A stretch of DNA of 64,000 bases from CAZTZL01 sp964617625 (lineage in GTDB: Bacteria > Zhuqueibacterota > QNDG01 > DSAB01). The translations under genes and the position numbers were made by a program. Positions 1 to 8,364 of the stretch are shown piece by piece. Every line of letters begins with the position of its first letter. Position 1 is the first letter of the stretch. Under the pieces are notes generated by a model, which worked only from the letters and a program-made list of their open reading frames with translations, was not told the DNA's origin and ran no database searches. The stretch lies in assembly GCA_964617625.1 (NCBI GenBank), contig CAZTZL010000002.1, forward strand, positions 29,552 to 93,551. The letters are read 5' to 3'.

Positions 1-227
1 GCGTCCAGCCAGATCCCGATAATCAGCAGGAAACCGATACAAAATTCCAGATAAGGAGACCAGACAGCGATCCATCGGGACAAACCCGTTCCGAGAACGC
101 GGTAGTTTTCAATGATTGCAGCAAATTCATACGGATGGGGAATTTTGCTGAGTGACGCAAAGATGAGTAATCCGCCGAATCCGAATCGCAGCAACCGGCA
201 AATCCATTTGGACCACTGCGTGTTCAT
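1..227 (-). CDS. MauE/DoxX-like membrane protein, 3' part cut by window edge
   Basis: Only the first 75 codons are in the window, and the reading frame runs off base 1. The translation begins MNTQWSKWICRLLRFGFGG and holds at least two hydrophobic helices, about residues 10-25 and 55-72. Between them is the loop ASLSKIPHPYEFAAIIENYR, which resembles the MauE/DoxX membrane family (four helices; linked to thiol or quinone redox work). The ATG overlaps the TGA of the upstream rhodanese gene by 4 bases (ATGA), so the two are translationally coupled. The coupling and DUF1573 upstream suggest a small envelope redox or sulfur module. The family call rests on the N-terminal half only. Confidence 0.7.
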   Translation of the reverse strand, partial: MNTQWSKWICRLLRFGFGGLLIFASLSKIPHPYEFAAIIENYRVLGTGLSRWIAVWSPYLEFCIGFLLIIGIWLD

Positions 228-697
228 TGGTTATCCGCCCTTTCAACAGGATACCCCATTTCAATCCACTCGGCAAACCCGCCCTGAAGTACTAAAATTT
301 GAGAAAAACCGTTTCGTCTTAGCAAATCCGCAGCCTGTTTTGCTTTTATATCTTCAGGTTCAAACCCATAGCAAATCATCATGGAATCGAAATCAACTTC
401 CCGGAATAATTCCGGCTGCTGTATGATTTTTAACAACGGGGCAGAACGCGCTCCCGGAATATGATCAAGTGAGAAATCGTCCGGGTAACGGATATCAATA
501 AACAGTCCTTTTCCCTGTATAAAGAGCGTGTGGGCCGAATCCGCAGAAATGTAATTGAATTCCTGAAGACGGGAAAACCTCGGCAGCGAGTACATCAGAA
601 CATTCCAGCGAATTCCGTGATTGATCCACTGATTGACCAATATGCCAACACATAATGTGCTGAATCCCAAAATGGTTATCCGAAAAAACAAACGCAT
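224..697 (-). CDS. Membrane-anchored rhodanese-like protein
   Basis: 157 residues. A single hydrophobic segment at about 5-24 is followed by a rhodanese domain at about 45-155. The domain has the expected landmarks: the FIDIR strand near 66-70, the DHIPGA turn near 78-83, a candidate catalytic Cys109 in the active-site loop after MMI, and the C-terminal GGFAEW motif. Rhodanese domains carry sulfur as a persulfide on this Cys. With one N-terminal helix the domain probably faces the periplasm, but the topology is inferred. The gene starts 2 bases after the DUF1573 stop and overlaps the next gene by 4 bases, so it belongs to a three-gene unit. The substrate is unknown. Confidence 0.85.
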   Translation of the reverse strand: MRLFFRITILGFSTLCVGILVNQWINHGIRWNVLMYSLPRFSRLQEFNYISADSAHTLFIQGKGLFIDIRYPDDFSLDHIPGARSAPLLKIIQQPELFREVDFDSMMICYGFEPEDIKAKQAADLLRRNGFSQILVLQGGFAEWIEMGYPVERADNQ

Positions 698-699
698 CT

Positions 700-1383
700 T
701 TACTCTTCAATCTGAACATAAGCTGGTTGAAGCAAATTATTTTTTTGTTTGTTATCCGTTTCGATATTAATAGAAACGCTTCGTTGTTCCACGCGTTTCG
801 GCCTCAATTCAATCCGAAACAAATGTTCCTTCTTCGCGGGGATTGTAATCGATTGCGGATAAACCTCGACAAGGTCGTAATTGCTCGTTACCTTCTTGAT
901 CTTGACAGGCTTTTCTGAATTGTTCTGAATCGTAAAATAGTTGGTAATCACCGTATCCGGATTAATTTGAATATGTCTGAACGAAATAAAACGGGGACTG
1001 AGTTCGAGATCGGTGAAAATGTCCATCTGAATTGTATATCTCAAATCTTCTATTTTTTCATCCTGGAAAAAAACGGTGATTGTTTTCCTGACGACATTTC
1101 GAAATCCTCTTGTATTGACTGAAAAATGGATTTTAATCGTATCTCCCGGCGCATATACCTCCTTTTCATTTTGAGCAATTGTGCAGCCGCAGCTTGTTTT
1201 AATCTGCTGAATACCAAGCGGCTGGTTCCCGCTGTTTAAAAAAAAGATGTCTCCGTCTGCAGTTGCACCTTCCTGCAGCTTTCCCAAATCAATCAGCTCG
1301 GGAGAAATCAGTCGTATTTCTTGCCCTTGAAGTTTAAAGCTCAAGAGTCCCATCAAACCAATTAAATATAAAATACGTCTCAC
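700..1383 (-). CDS. DUF1573 domain exported protein
   Basis: I chose the GTG at 1383 because a near-perfect ribosome site (AGAGGAGG) lies 4 bases before it. The ATG eight codons upstream (1407) has none. From the GTG the protein is 227 residues, with a signal peptide at about 1-21 ending near LQGQ. A DUF1573 domain (immunoglobulin-like, ASPM/SPD-2/Hydin related) covers about 22-125, with the family hallmark SCGCT (Cys65 and Cys67). A second beta-sandwich-like repeat follows. DUF1573 proteins are common in FCB bacteria, are exported, and have no established function. The coupled rhodanese and MauE-like genes suggest that the CGC cysteines take part in thiol chemistry, which is inference. Confidence 0.85.
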   Translation of the reverse strand: MRRILYLIGLMGLLSFKLQGQEIRLISPELIDLGKLQEGATADGDIFFLNSGNQPLGIQQIKTSCGCTIAQNEKEVYAPGDTIKIHFSVNTRGFRNVVRKTITVFFQDEKIEDLRYTIQMDIFTDLELSPRFISFRHIQINPDTVITNYFTIQNNSEKPVKIKKVTSNYDLVEVYPQSITIPAKKEHLFRIELRPKRVEQRSVSINIETDNKQKNNLLQPAYVQIEE

Positions 1384-1419
1384 AAAACCTCCTCTTACAG
1401 ATTTCATTTCAAACTGTGA

Positions 1420-2529
1420 TTATATCCTTTCAATGGGAGTGTACTTTAACCCGAATGCCAGAGCCACGTTTTTGTGCGTTACGAGTTTTTTATATACATT
1501 GACCCCCGTCCGTATTTCTTTGGAATCAACCAGGGCTTTTTCAAATCCATTGTTGGCAATCATCTCGACATAGGGCAGTGTGGCATTGGTCAGCGCAATG
1601 GTTGAAGTAAACGGCACAGCGGCCGGCATGTTTGCCACGCCGTAATGGATAACGTCATCCACAAGAAAAGTGGGATTTTCATGCGTCGTTGGTTTGGTTG
1701 TTTCGATGCACCCGCCCTGATCCACCGCCACATCCACAATCACCGATCTCTTTTTCATCAGAGAAAGCATCTTTCTTGTGACCAGCCTGGGCGCCTTGGC
1801 TCCGACAATGAGTATAGCACCGATAAGCAAATCGGTTTGAGGCAAAAGTTCCCGGATATTATATTGATTCGAATAAAGTGTAATCACATTTTTCGGCATG
1901 ATTGCATCCAAATAGCGAAGCTGATCCAGATCAATATCAAGGATATACACTTTGGCACCCATACCCGCCGCAATATAGGCGGCATTATGTCCCACAATTC
2001 CTCCTCCAAGAATCGTAACGACGGCCGGCTGTACTCCGGGAACACCACCAAGCAAAATGCCGCGTCCGCCGTTAGAACGTTCCAAAAACCGGGAACCTTC
2101 CTGCGTGGCCATCCTGCCAGCCACTTCACTCATGGGGATCAAAAGCGGCAGCCTGCCGTCCTCCAATTCCACCGTTTCATAAGCAATACCGATCGCACCG
2201 GTTTCGATAAACCCTCTCGTTAACTCTTCGCTCGCGGCAAAATGAAAGTAAGTAAATACCAGCTGTCCCGGCCGGATCATTTTCAATTCAACCGGCTGCG
2301 GCTCCTTGACTTTTACAATCATGTCAGAAGATTGAAAAACTGCCTGGGCTGTATCGACTAAAACTGCCCCGCTTTTGCTATATTCATCGTCCTCAAAACC
2401 GCTGTTGATTCCCGCACCCTTCTGAACAAAAACCTGATGCCCACTTCTAACGAGTGTCTCAACTCCATGGGGTGTCATGGATACGCGATTCTCATTCGTT
2501 TTTATTTCCGTTGGTATACCTATTTTCAT
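1420..2529 (-). CDS. ald: Alanine dehydrogenase
   Basis: 369 residues, the normal family length. It catalyses NAD-dependent oxidative deamination of L-alanine to pyruvate and ammonia, and the reverse. The start MKIGIPTEIKTNENRVSMTP is the family signature. The catalytic Lys75 and His96 are present, as are the Rossmann loop GGGIVG (175-180) and Asp270 in VDVAVDQGG. The ribosome site GAGG lies 7 bases before the ATG, and a sigma-70-type promoter is visible upstream. The gene is the first of a minus-strand run leading into DUF1573, rhodanese and MauE-like genes with a 36-base gap, so co-transcription is possible but not shown. Confidence 0.97.
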   Translation of the reverse strand: MKIGIPTEIKTNENRVSMTPHGVETLVRSGHQVFVQKGAGINSGFEDDEYSKSGAVLVDTAQAVFQSSDMIVKVKEPQPVELKMIRPGQLVFTYFHFAASEELTRGFIETGAIGIAYETVELEDGRLPLLIPMSEVAGRMATQEGSRFLERSNGGRGILLGGVPGVQPAVVTILGGGIVGHNAAYIAAGMGAKVYILDIDLDQLRYLDAIMPKNVITLYSNQYNIRELLPQTDLLIGAILIVGAKAPRLVTRKMLSLMKKRSVIVDVAVDQGGCIETTKPTTHENPTFLVDDVIHYGVANMPAAVPFTSTIALTNATLPYVEMIANNGFEKALVDSKEIRTGVNVYKKLVTHKNVALAFGLKYTPIERI

Positions 2530-2567
2530 AACTGAACCTCGAAATTATATTCTCCTATTTAATAGAA

Positions 2568-2596
2568 AATATACCCTTTCAATCCAACAAAGTCAA
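2568..2596 (-). promoter_or_regulatory. Sigma-70-type promoter for ald
   Basis: On the minus strand TTGACT (2596-2591) is followed by a 17-base spacer and TATATT (2573-2568). Each hexamer matches 5 of 6 consensus positions. The implied leader before the ald ATG is about 30 bases and carries the GAGG ribosome site. The rest of 2597-2779 is AT-rich and I see no gene in it. Confidence 0.65.
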
Positions 2597-2779
2597 GTCG
2601 ATAATTTCTCTAACTCTTGATTATCTTTAGGTTTAACAGCATACAATTTATGAAAAAAAGTAGATACTGAGAATAATTATCAGAAAGAACAAAATAATTG
2701 TGTCTGAATGAAACAAAAGTAGAAACGATTTCACATATACGTTAGTCATCCACCTGAATCATTCGGATGTTTGTCAAAT

Positions 2780-3310
2780 TCATCCTCTGATTTTCCCAAA
2801 GAGACTTTGATAATCCAGCATTTCGAAATCCTTTGTATCAAGACGGATGATCTTTCCTTTAACCTGAATCGGCTCGGTTTTCCCTTCGAGCAGAACAGGC
2901 TTCATCTCGTCATGTGTAAGAGCGTCCACATGTCCGGGGTGGCGCTTCCGGTTTTGAAACCGTTCCCACAAGACAGGTCCTTCCGCAAAACAGAGAATCT
3001 GAATGACGCGACATTGGAATTGCCGGACAAGAAATTGAAATCGATCCCGATGTTCTTCCGGCCTAAAATTCGCTTCTACGATACAAGATTTCCCTGCTGA
3101 CAATTGAGCCTTCAGAAAGCATGTCATCAGATCGTAGCTGAGAAGACTCATTTGTTTGGACCAGGACCGATCTTTCCAGCCCAGCCGGTCAAAAAGCAGC
3201 TCTTTGATTGCATCTTTGTGAACAATAGGGAAAGAGAATTCCAGAGCGATCCTGTTCCCGATTTCAGTCTTGCCCGAACCCGGAAGGCCAGTGACGATGA
3301 TTAAGTCCAT
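2780..3310 (-). CDS. Small P-loop kinase-like protein (AAA_33/zeta-toxin-like fold)
   Basis: 176 residues. The Walker A motif GLPGSGKT is at 8-15. A DxxK pattern (KDAIKELLFD) follows near 32-41. A second acidic strand, CIVEANF near 76-82, is where this family places its substrate and Mg contacts. This layout is that of COG0645-type predicted kinases, which phosphorylate small molecules or nucleotides. The true substrate cannot be read here. The start is supported by AAGGA five bases before the ATG. I see no partner antitoxin-like gene next to it, so a toxin role is unlikely. It lies upstream of no obvious operon partner and follows the methyltransferase by 34 bases. Confidence 0.75.
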   Translation of the reverse strand: MDLIIVTGLPGSGKTEIGNRIALEFSFPIVHKDAIKELLFDRLGWKDRSWSKQMSLLSYDLMTCFLKAQLSAGKSCIVEANFRPEEHRDRFQFLVRQFQCRVIQILCFAEGPVLWERFQNRKRHPGHVDALTHDEMKPVLLEGKTEPIQVKGKIIRLDTKDFEMLDYQSLFGKIRG

Positions 3311-3344
3311 TCACGTCCTTTTTTCATCTTTTATAAAAATCCAT

Positions 3345-4346
3345 TTACGACGAAATCTTTCTTGCCAAGATATGCTGCTGGTGTCCCAGCGGAAAAAACG
3401 GAGGAAATTTCAACCGGAAATACTCGTCCCGGATCCGTTGCATGGTTAGCCGCCACGTTTCCAGACCGGGATGATCTTTCAAATTTGCAATTTCCTGATC
3501 TGTAATCTGAATTGGTCTATCTGTTCCGTGAATCAAATCCGTCATTTTCAGAGACTGCGTTTTTTGGGGATAACGAAACCAGGGTAAAAGGCCCAGATTG
3601 GATAACGTGTGGCGGACATCTTCACAATAGGCTTTGAGCACATTGAAACCGCACGATCTGAACATCTTACATAAGGTACTTGGCAAATAATAAAAAAAAT
3701 GGTTTTCCAATAAGTTGATAATAATACCGCGGTCGTTGGCGGCCCGTAAACGCTGTCCGTCCTGGAAACCGTTGGGAGTGGAACAATAAACGATTCCGCC
3801 CGGTTTTAAAAAATGATATGCTTTTTTTAAAAAGATAACGGGATTCTGAACATGTTCGATCACATTGTTCATTCGAATAAAATCATACTGCTCCCGTAAT
3901 CCTTCAAGATTGTCCAGAGTGCTTTCATAAACCTTCACATGCAATCGATTGTTGGCAAATTGAACCGCTGAAGGTACAATCTCGACTCCCTCCGCTTTCC
4001 ATCCGGAATTTTCTTCAATTCCTAAAAGAAAAAATCCTTCGGCACATCCAACATCCAGCAAAACTCCGGAAGGCCTTAAACGGTTTAACATGAGTGAAAA
4101 TATTTTCCCTCCCCGATATTGAGAAATTGTACCCCGGCTTCCATGAAATAAACTCAATGCCTGGTTCCCGAGAATAATAGCCTCCATATCAGGCATGGGA
4201 TTGGCAAAAACGAGTCCGCACTTCTGGCACTTCACAAAATGCAGATCCAGCGTCTGCCAGTAAACCGCACGGGAATGATTTTTCAAATCACGGCTCTGAC
4301 AGAAATAGCACCGCTTTTTCAGCGGATTGTATCCAATCGGACTCAT
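3345..4346 (-). CDS. Class I SAM-dependent methyltransferase with N-terminal zinc ribbon
   Basis: 333 residues. An N-terminal zinc-ribbon-like segment has Cys13, Cys16, Cys40 and Cys43 (CYFC and CQKC). It is followed by a class I methyltransferase fold with motif I LLDVGCAEGFF at about 97-106, an acidic motif after VEIV near 120, and NNVIEHVQNP near 160, typical of Methyltransf_11/23. About 90 C-terminal residues follow the fold and look like a family extension. Proteins of this build often act in surface polysaccharide or sugar-modification loci. The heparinase-like and radical SAM genes just upstream fit that loosely. The substrate is unknown. Confidence 0.85.
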   Translation of the reverse strand: MSPIGYNPLKKRCYFCQSRDLKNHSRAVYWQTLDLHFVKCQKCGLVFANPMPDMEAIILGNQALSLFHGSRGTISQYRGGKIFSLMLNRLRPSGVLLDVGCAEGFFLLGIEENSGWKAEGVEIVPSAVQFANNRLHVKVYESTLDNLEGLREQYDFIRMNNVIEHVQNPVIFLKKAYHFLKPGGIVYCSTPNGFQDGQRLRAANDRGIIINLLENHFFYYLPSTLCKMFRSCGFNVLKAYCEDVRHTLSNLGLLPWFRYPQKTQSLKMTDLIHGTDRPIQITDQEIANLKDHPGLETWRLTMQRIRDEYFRLKFPPFFPLGHQQHILARKISS

Positions 4347-4460
4347 CTACCCATCCTGTCGGTAATACATACCGGTAAAATAATTTTTATAGAGGTTTTT
4401 CTGATGTTCTGTTGTTATCATACCGGACAAGATAAAAAAGTATAACCAAAATTAAAAAGA

Positions 4461-4489
4461 CATTTTAAAACAGGAGATACTTTTCTCCT
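4461..4489 (-). terminator. Possible weak terminator after the heparinase-barrel gene
   Basis: Minus strand: AGGAGA (4489-4484), a 6-base loop, TCTCCT (4477-4472), then GTTTT. The stem is only 6 bp and the U-run is interrupted by one G. It sits 36 bases past the stop of the 4525-8340 gene, where a terminator would be expected. The rest of 4347-4524 holds nothing else I can identify. Confidence 0.35.
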
Positions 4490-4524
4490 TGTCTTATAAA
4501 TCAATTATTGAAACATACCGTTTT

Positions 4525-7500
4525 TCAAAACTGCCACATCAGATACCCCTCAAAACGTACCATAGCCCGGTTATCATGAACGATCAAAAGTCCCGGTGTA
4601 ACTGCCCTGCCGGTCTGGGTTACAAGAATTTCAAAATGATCCAATTGACCATCCTTATTAAAAAGTGCTGTAGTATAAAAATAGACGGCTTCCTCTCCCC
4701 AGAGCGGAAATCCGGCGGTTCCGGTCAAACCGATTTTTCGTTTCCCCTCATCGTCAAGAAAACGGATCTCCCCACCGATCTGACGGGACTTCCGGTAATA
4801 GATCCCCACAGCTTTTTCACGAATATTAAAAGATGTCAGGGACTGTTCAATTCGAAATGTCGTCATCCAGTCTGTTGCAGGATGCGAGACCAGATCGATT
4901 ATATTATCTTTGCCCCGGGAAAAGCGCGTCTGCCATGAAAACCGGTCCGAACGATGCGCAACGCCGAAATCGCCGCTGAAAAGATTTCCGAACTGGCCCC
5001 GGCTGTCCAGCCGCCACCTGCCCTGACGAAAACTACTGTACCAGGTTCCCAGAATTTCCCCCTCCCAGTTTCTTCGGGCCCATATGGTTCCGTTCACACT
5101 GTTTATATCAAAGCAGAAAAGAGATGAAACTTGGGACTGCCAAAATCCCTTGGTGATATCCTGTCTCTCTTCCAGATCGGCCTGTGCCAGCAAATTGGGA
5201 GAACACTGCCAGCTGTTTTGAAACCGAAATTCCGTGAGTCCCTCCCCTTCGCGTGTCTGAAGATCCACAATGGAAGTCCATTTTTGTGTCTGCTTTTTCC
5301 CCTGGATTTGTGAAAAATGGTGTCCGTTCTCGTTTTCGTTTCCGAATATTATGTTTCCCGACCAATCATCGTGGCCCAAAGAAAACACACTTGTCCTGCC
5401 CATACTTTTCGTTCGTTCCGAATGTGAAACTGAGAACCAACCGTTCTGGCCCAATCCATTGATGCCGATGTAATACGCACGGTCATTTTTCCAATCCTCT
5501 ATGTACGTTTCCAGTCTGAAAGGCTCCCGATCCAAATAAATCTCTGTCATCCGATGATTGTCAAACAATTTTTCATAACTCATCCAAAAAGTTTTATCGA
5601 TACCGATCTGCTGCCGGCGTGCATTTAATCCCGATTTGTTTATATATCCTTCTTCAAAATAGGAAACATTTTTCTGGAACAGACAGTGCTCAATATCCAT
5701 CCTCTGGGGGATAGTGAACTGCGCTTCACCGGTCTGCTGATAGAAACTATTGAGCAATCCTGATACCACTCCGTAAACAGCAGCGGTTTTCCCGGACCCT
5801 CCGAGCAGACTGTCTGAATATTGCAGGCCGGCTCTTCCGGATTCCTGAATAATTTCATTATTCAACTGTGTGATTTCAGCACTGTTCAAGTTCCTGACCG
5901 CAAGGGATGGATCGGGAAGCTGGCCCAGCCGCTGAAGCATCGGCAGGTTTTCACGCACAGGCTCTGCGGTCTCCACCCGGTTGGACTGTTCACCCATTTC
6001 CAAAATTCCTCCTCCTTCGAATTGCAGAATCAGCTTTTGATTCTTCCAAAAATACGGCACACTTCTTTTTCCAAGCATCACACATCCGGGATCTGTATGC
6101 GGATAAAATGCTATTGCGGCCGGCTCCTGTTCTTTCTTGAAAGAAGGTAACTCTTTTTGATTCGATTGACAGAGATAGCCGGCCCATCCCCGGTCATCAA
6201 GGATTAATGTGACGTTTAACGGACAGTCCGATTCGAAAATCGTCTCTCCTCCAATACGGACATAACTTGCTTCTACTACTGTGAAAAAAGGGATCGCCCC
6301 ATCTGCCGATTTGCGGTACAACCCAACCCGGCCGTCACTTTCAAACAGCCCGCTCTGCCACGGACTCTCGGCCAGAATCAGAATATCCTCCCAGTCCGCA
6401 TGAAAGGGAACAATTCGCCTTCCTGTGGCCAATTCATCGCAGAGAACCGGCTCTGAAATAAGCGTGTACTCTTCGCTTCCCTGTTCCTGCAGAAGAAACA
6501 ATGTGACTAACTGCTGTTCCTGTGCCAATGGAAGATGGACAGTCGCAGAGGTATGCTGTCCGTTCTGGATATCTCTTGTGTGAAGACCTGTCTCTGGAAC
6601 AATGGTCAGGGATCGATCTCCCGGATTAAGAAACTCTGCTTCCAGTGAAACATTGCCTGTTTCCCATCGGACATGATTATTATCGACAGACCGCAGGGTG
6701 CCCATAGAATGCCATGGAACGGAAAAACGCTGAAGTGTTTCGGAACTGAATTGATCGAGCACCAGAAAATAGCGCTGTCCCACAAACCAGAGCGTCCTCT
6801 CTATATGCGACATCCGGTAATATGCGGAAACAGCTGCGCCTGAGATCCATTCTGTTTTGAAGTAATCTCTCATCTCTCCCCCAAGTTTGTCTCCCCACAC
6901 CGGATTTTCATCGGGCCCGAGACCATTCACCAAGGGGATGTTGTGGGCTTCTCCCGAAACGAAATACGAGCGATCCGGATTCTCGACGCCGCCCGGGCCG
7001 TATCCCGCATCAATGAGTAGGTCCCTTCCAAAAGCATTGAGTGTGAAAGACGTCGGCTCTGCATGATCGTGTCCTGAAAGATGGGGGCGTCCTGGTTCCC
7101 CTAAAAAAAGCCCGTAAATCTCTTTCTCTCCGCGGAACACGGCCATCCCGCCGTCCGGATAAAAAATGGCTGAATCGTAATCGGGCTGAAGCGATAATAC
7201 CCTGTTATCAAATGCACAGAACGCTTCGACCCAGTTGGAATCTTTCGGGTCGAACCGGTCCGGATGGCTTTCAAACTGGTATTTCAGTTCTCCGCTTTCC
7301 GGCAGCAATCCGACGGCAAGTGGCGCATAAATATAATTTTCGGGAAAGGCATCGTCAAAATCGGGAGCAGTGCCATCCGGTTTTTCCATATCGATGAGCC
7401 AGCGATTGAATCGCCTCAGCCGCGGGTGATCAAGCAGATTGATCCCGGTCGCATTGTTGAGACAAATCACAAAAGGATAAAATCGCGATGCGACAAACCG

Positions 7501-8340
7501 GCCGTAGTAAACCCCTTCGCGGTACGATCCGTCTGGCTCGATCTTGGAAAGACTGCTTTCAAACTGATCCATGGCGGCATCAAGCCAGCGCTGAGAGTAA
7601 GGATGCGGGATGACCAGCGCCACAGTTGCGATCCCGGAAGCGATTGCAACCGCGTGGTTGTTTTTGGGAACCCAGTGCAAATGGGCAACCATCTGTTCGG
7701 TCTGCTGCGTCAGATAATTTTCTATCCTCTCTCTTTCTTCTGCAGACAGATTCTCATAAAGAAGATCATAGGCCACAGCGTACTGCCTTAGCGCGTCCGC
7801 GGCCTGCATCCAGTCGCCCCAGCCGATATCCTTTCTGCCCCCTTCAAGAGAATGAACGGGATCCGGTTCGCGGATATGGCGCAATGCAAGGATTGCCTCC
7901 TGCAAATAAAAAGGGTCAGAAGTTAAAAAATAGGCAGCCGCGTTCAATTTGGCAATCGCACTACGATCCGTCTCGGTAATGAGAACAGATGCCGGATCTC
8001 TGCTTATGCGATTTGCGGCACTTATAATATTTTTTCTCCACTCCTTATAAGGGGAATATCGGCTTCTCAAACGGATGGAGCCTTCCGTTTCTTTGCTGAA
8101 TAAAAGAGCAGGGTGCCGGTGCGTTTGAGGGCATTTCGGCCGCGGCAGGGATAACCGGGACAATGTGATGACTTCATCCAGCGGTATTTCCCTGTAGTTG
8201 GATTGAAGAATCCCTTTAAAAAATCCTTTCCCGATTTTTTGAACTAAACTTTCCTGCGCCTGTTTTTCCTGTGAATAAATCACGGAAGAAAATAGAATGA
8301 TAAAAAAAAGTGTTCCGAAGCATTTATAACCGGTCATCAC
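4525..8340 (-). CDS. Heparinase II/III-family protein fused to an outer-membrane beta-barrel-like domain
   Basis: 1271 residues, about twice a usual heparinase II/III lyase. Signal peptide at 1-23 (ending VIYSQ). An alpha/alpha toroid region at about 60-380 has NNHAVA (Asn227, Asn228, His229) and the Tyr278/Tyr279 segment. A beta-sheet domain at about 390-620 has the HDH motif (424-426). Asn, His and Tyr at such sites are the catalytic set of this polysaccharide lyase fold. After a mixed region (620-860), residues about 875-1271 are short amphipathic strands with alternating aromatics and polar turns, ending GYLMWQF. A terminal Phe is the usual outer-membrane barrel sorting signal. The inference is a lyase tethered to the outer membrane by its own barrel. 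The lyase fold is secure. Catalysis and the barrel are less so. Confidence 0.8.
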   Translation of the reverse strand: MMTGYKCFGTLFFIILFSSVIYSQEKQAQESLVQKIGKGFFKGILQSNYREIPLDEVITLSRLSLPRPKCPQTHRHPALLFSKETEGSIRLRSRYSPYKEWRKNIISAANRISRDPASVLITETDRSAIAKLNAAAYFLTSDPFYLQEAILALRHIREPDPVHSLEGGRKDIGWGDWMQAADALRQYAVAYDLLYENLSAEERERIENYLTQQTEQMVAHLHWVPKNNHAVAIASGIATVALVIPHPYSQRWLDAAMDQFESSLSKIEPDGSYREGVYYGRFVASRFYPFVICLNNATGINLLDHPRLRRFNRWLIDMEKPDGTAPDFDDAFPENYIYAPLAVGLLPESGELKYQFESHPDRFDPKDSNWVEAFCAFDNRVLSLQPDYDSAIFYPDGGMAVFRGEKEIYGLFLGEPGRPHLSGHDHAEPTSFTLNAFGRDLLIDAGYGPGGVENPDRSYFVSGEAHNIPLVNGLGPDENPVWGDKLGGEMRDYFKTEWISGAAVSAYYRMSHIERTLWFVGQRYFLVLDQFSSETLQRFSVPWHSMGTLRSVDNNHVRWETGNVSLEAEFLNPGDRSLTIVPETGLHTRDIQNGQHTSATVHLPLAQEQQLVTLFLLQEQGSEEYTLISEPVLCDELATGRRIVPFHADWEDILILAESPWQSGLFESDGRVGLYRKSADGAIPFFTVVEASYVRIGGETIFESDCPLNVTLILDDRGWAGYLCQSNQKELPSFKKEQEPAAIAFYPHTDPGCVMLGKRSVPYFWKNQKLILQFEGGGILEMGEQSNRVETAEPVRENLPMLQRLGQLPDPSLAVRNLNSAEITQLNNEIIQESGRAGLQYSDSLLGGSGKTAAVYGVVSGLLNSFYQQTGEAQFTIPQRMDIEHCLFQKNVSYFEEGYINKSGLNARRQQIGIDKTFWMSYEKLFDNHRMTEIYLDREPFRLETYIEDWKNDRAYYIGINGLGQNGWFSVSHSERTKSMGRTSVFSLGHDDWSGNIIFGNENENGHHFSQIQGKKQTQKWTSIVDLQTREGEGLTEFRFQNSWQCSPNLLAQADLEERQDITKGFWQSQVSSLFCFDINSVNGTIWARRNWEGEILGTWYSSFRQGRWRLDSRGQFGNLFSGDFGVAHRSDRFSWQTRFSRGKDNIIDLVSHPATDWMTTFRIEQSLTSFNIREKAVGIYYRKSRQIGGEIRFLDDEGKRKIGLTGTAGFPLWGEEAVYFYTTALFNKDGQLDHFEILVTQTGRAVTPGLLIVHDNRAMVRFEGYLMWQF

Positions 8341-8364
8341 AAATATTTTTAAATTGGAAAGATT

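Noticed and set aside
1645..2223. 192-residue plus-strand frame opposite ald
   Set aside because: It is the antisense shadow of a well-conserved alanine dehydrogenase gene and has no protein-like motifs.
2780..3310. Zeta-type toxin
   Set aside because: The fold is shared, but no small antitoxin gene is adjacent and the protein fits the small predicted-kinase group.
7264..7791. 175-residue plus-strand frame inside the heparinase-barrel gene
   Set aside because: It lies antisense to the catalytic region of the lyase, which is clearly the coding strand.
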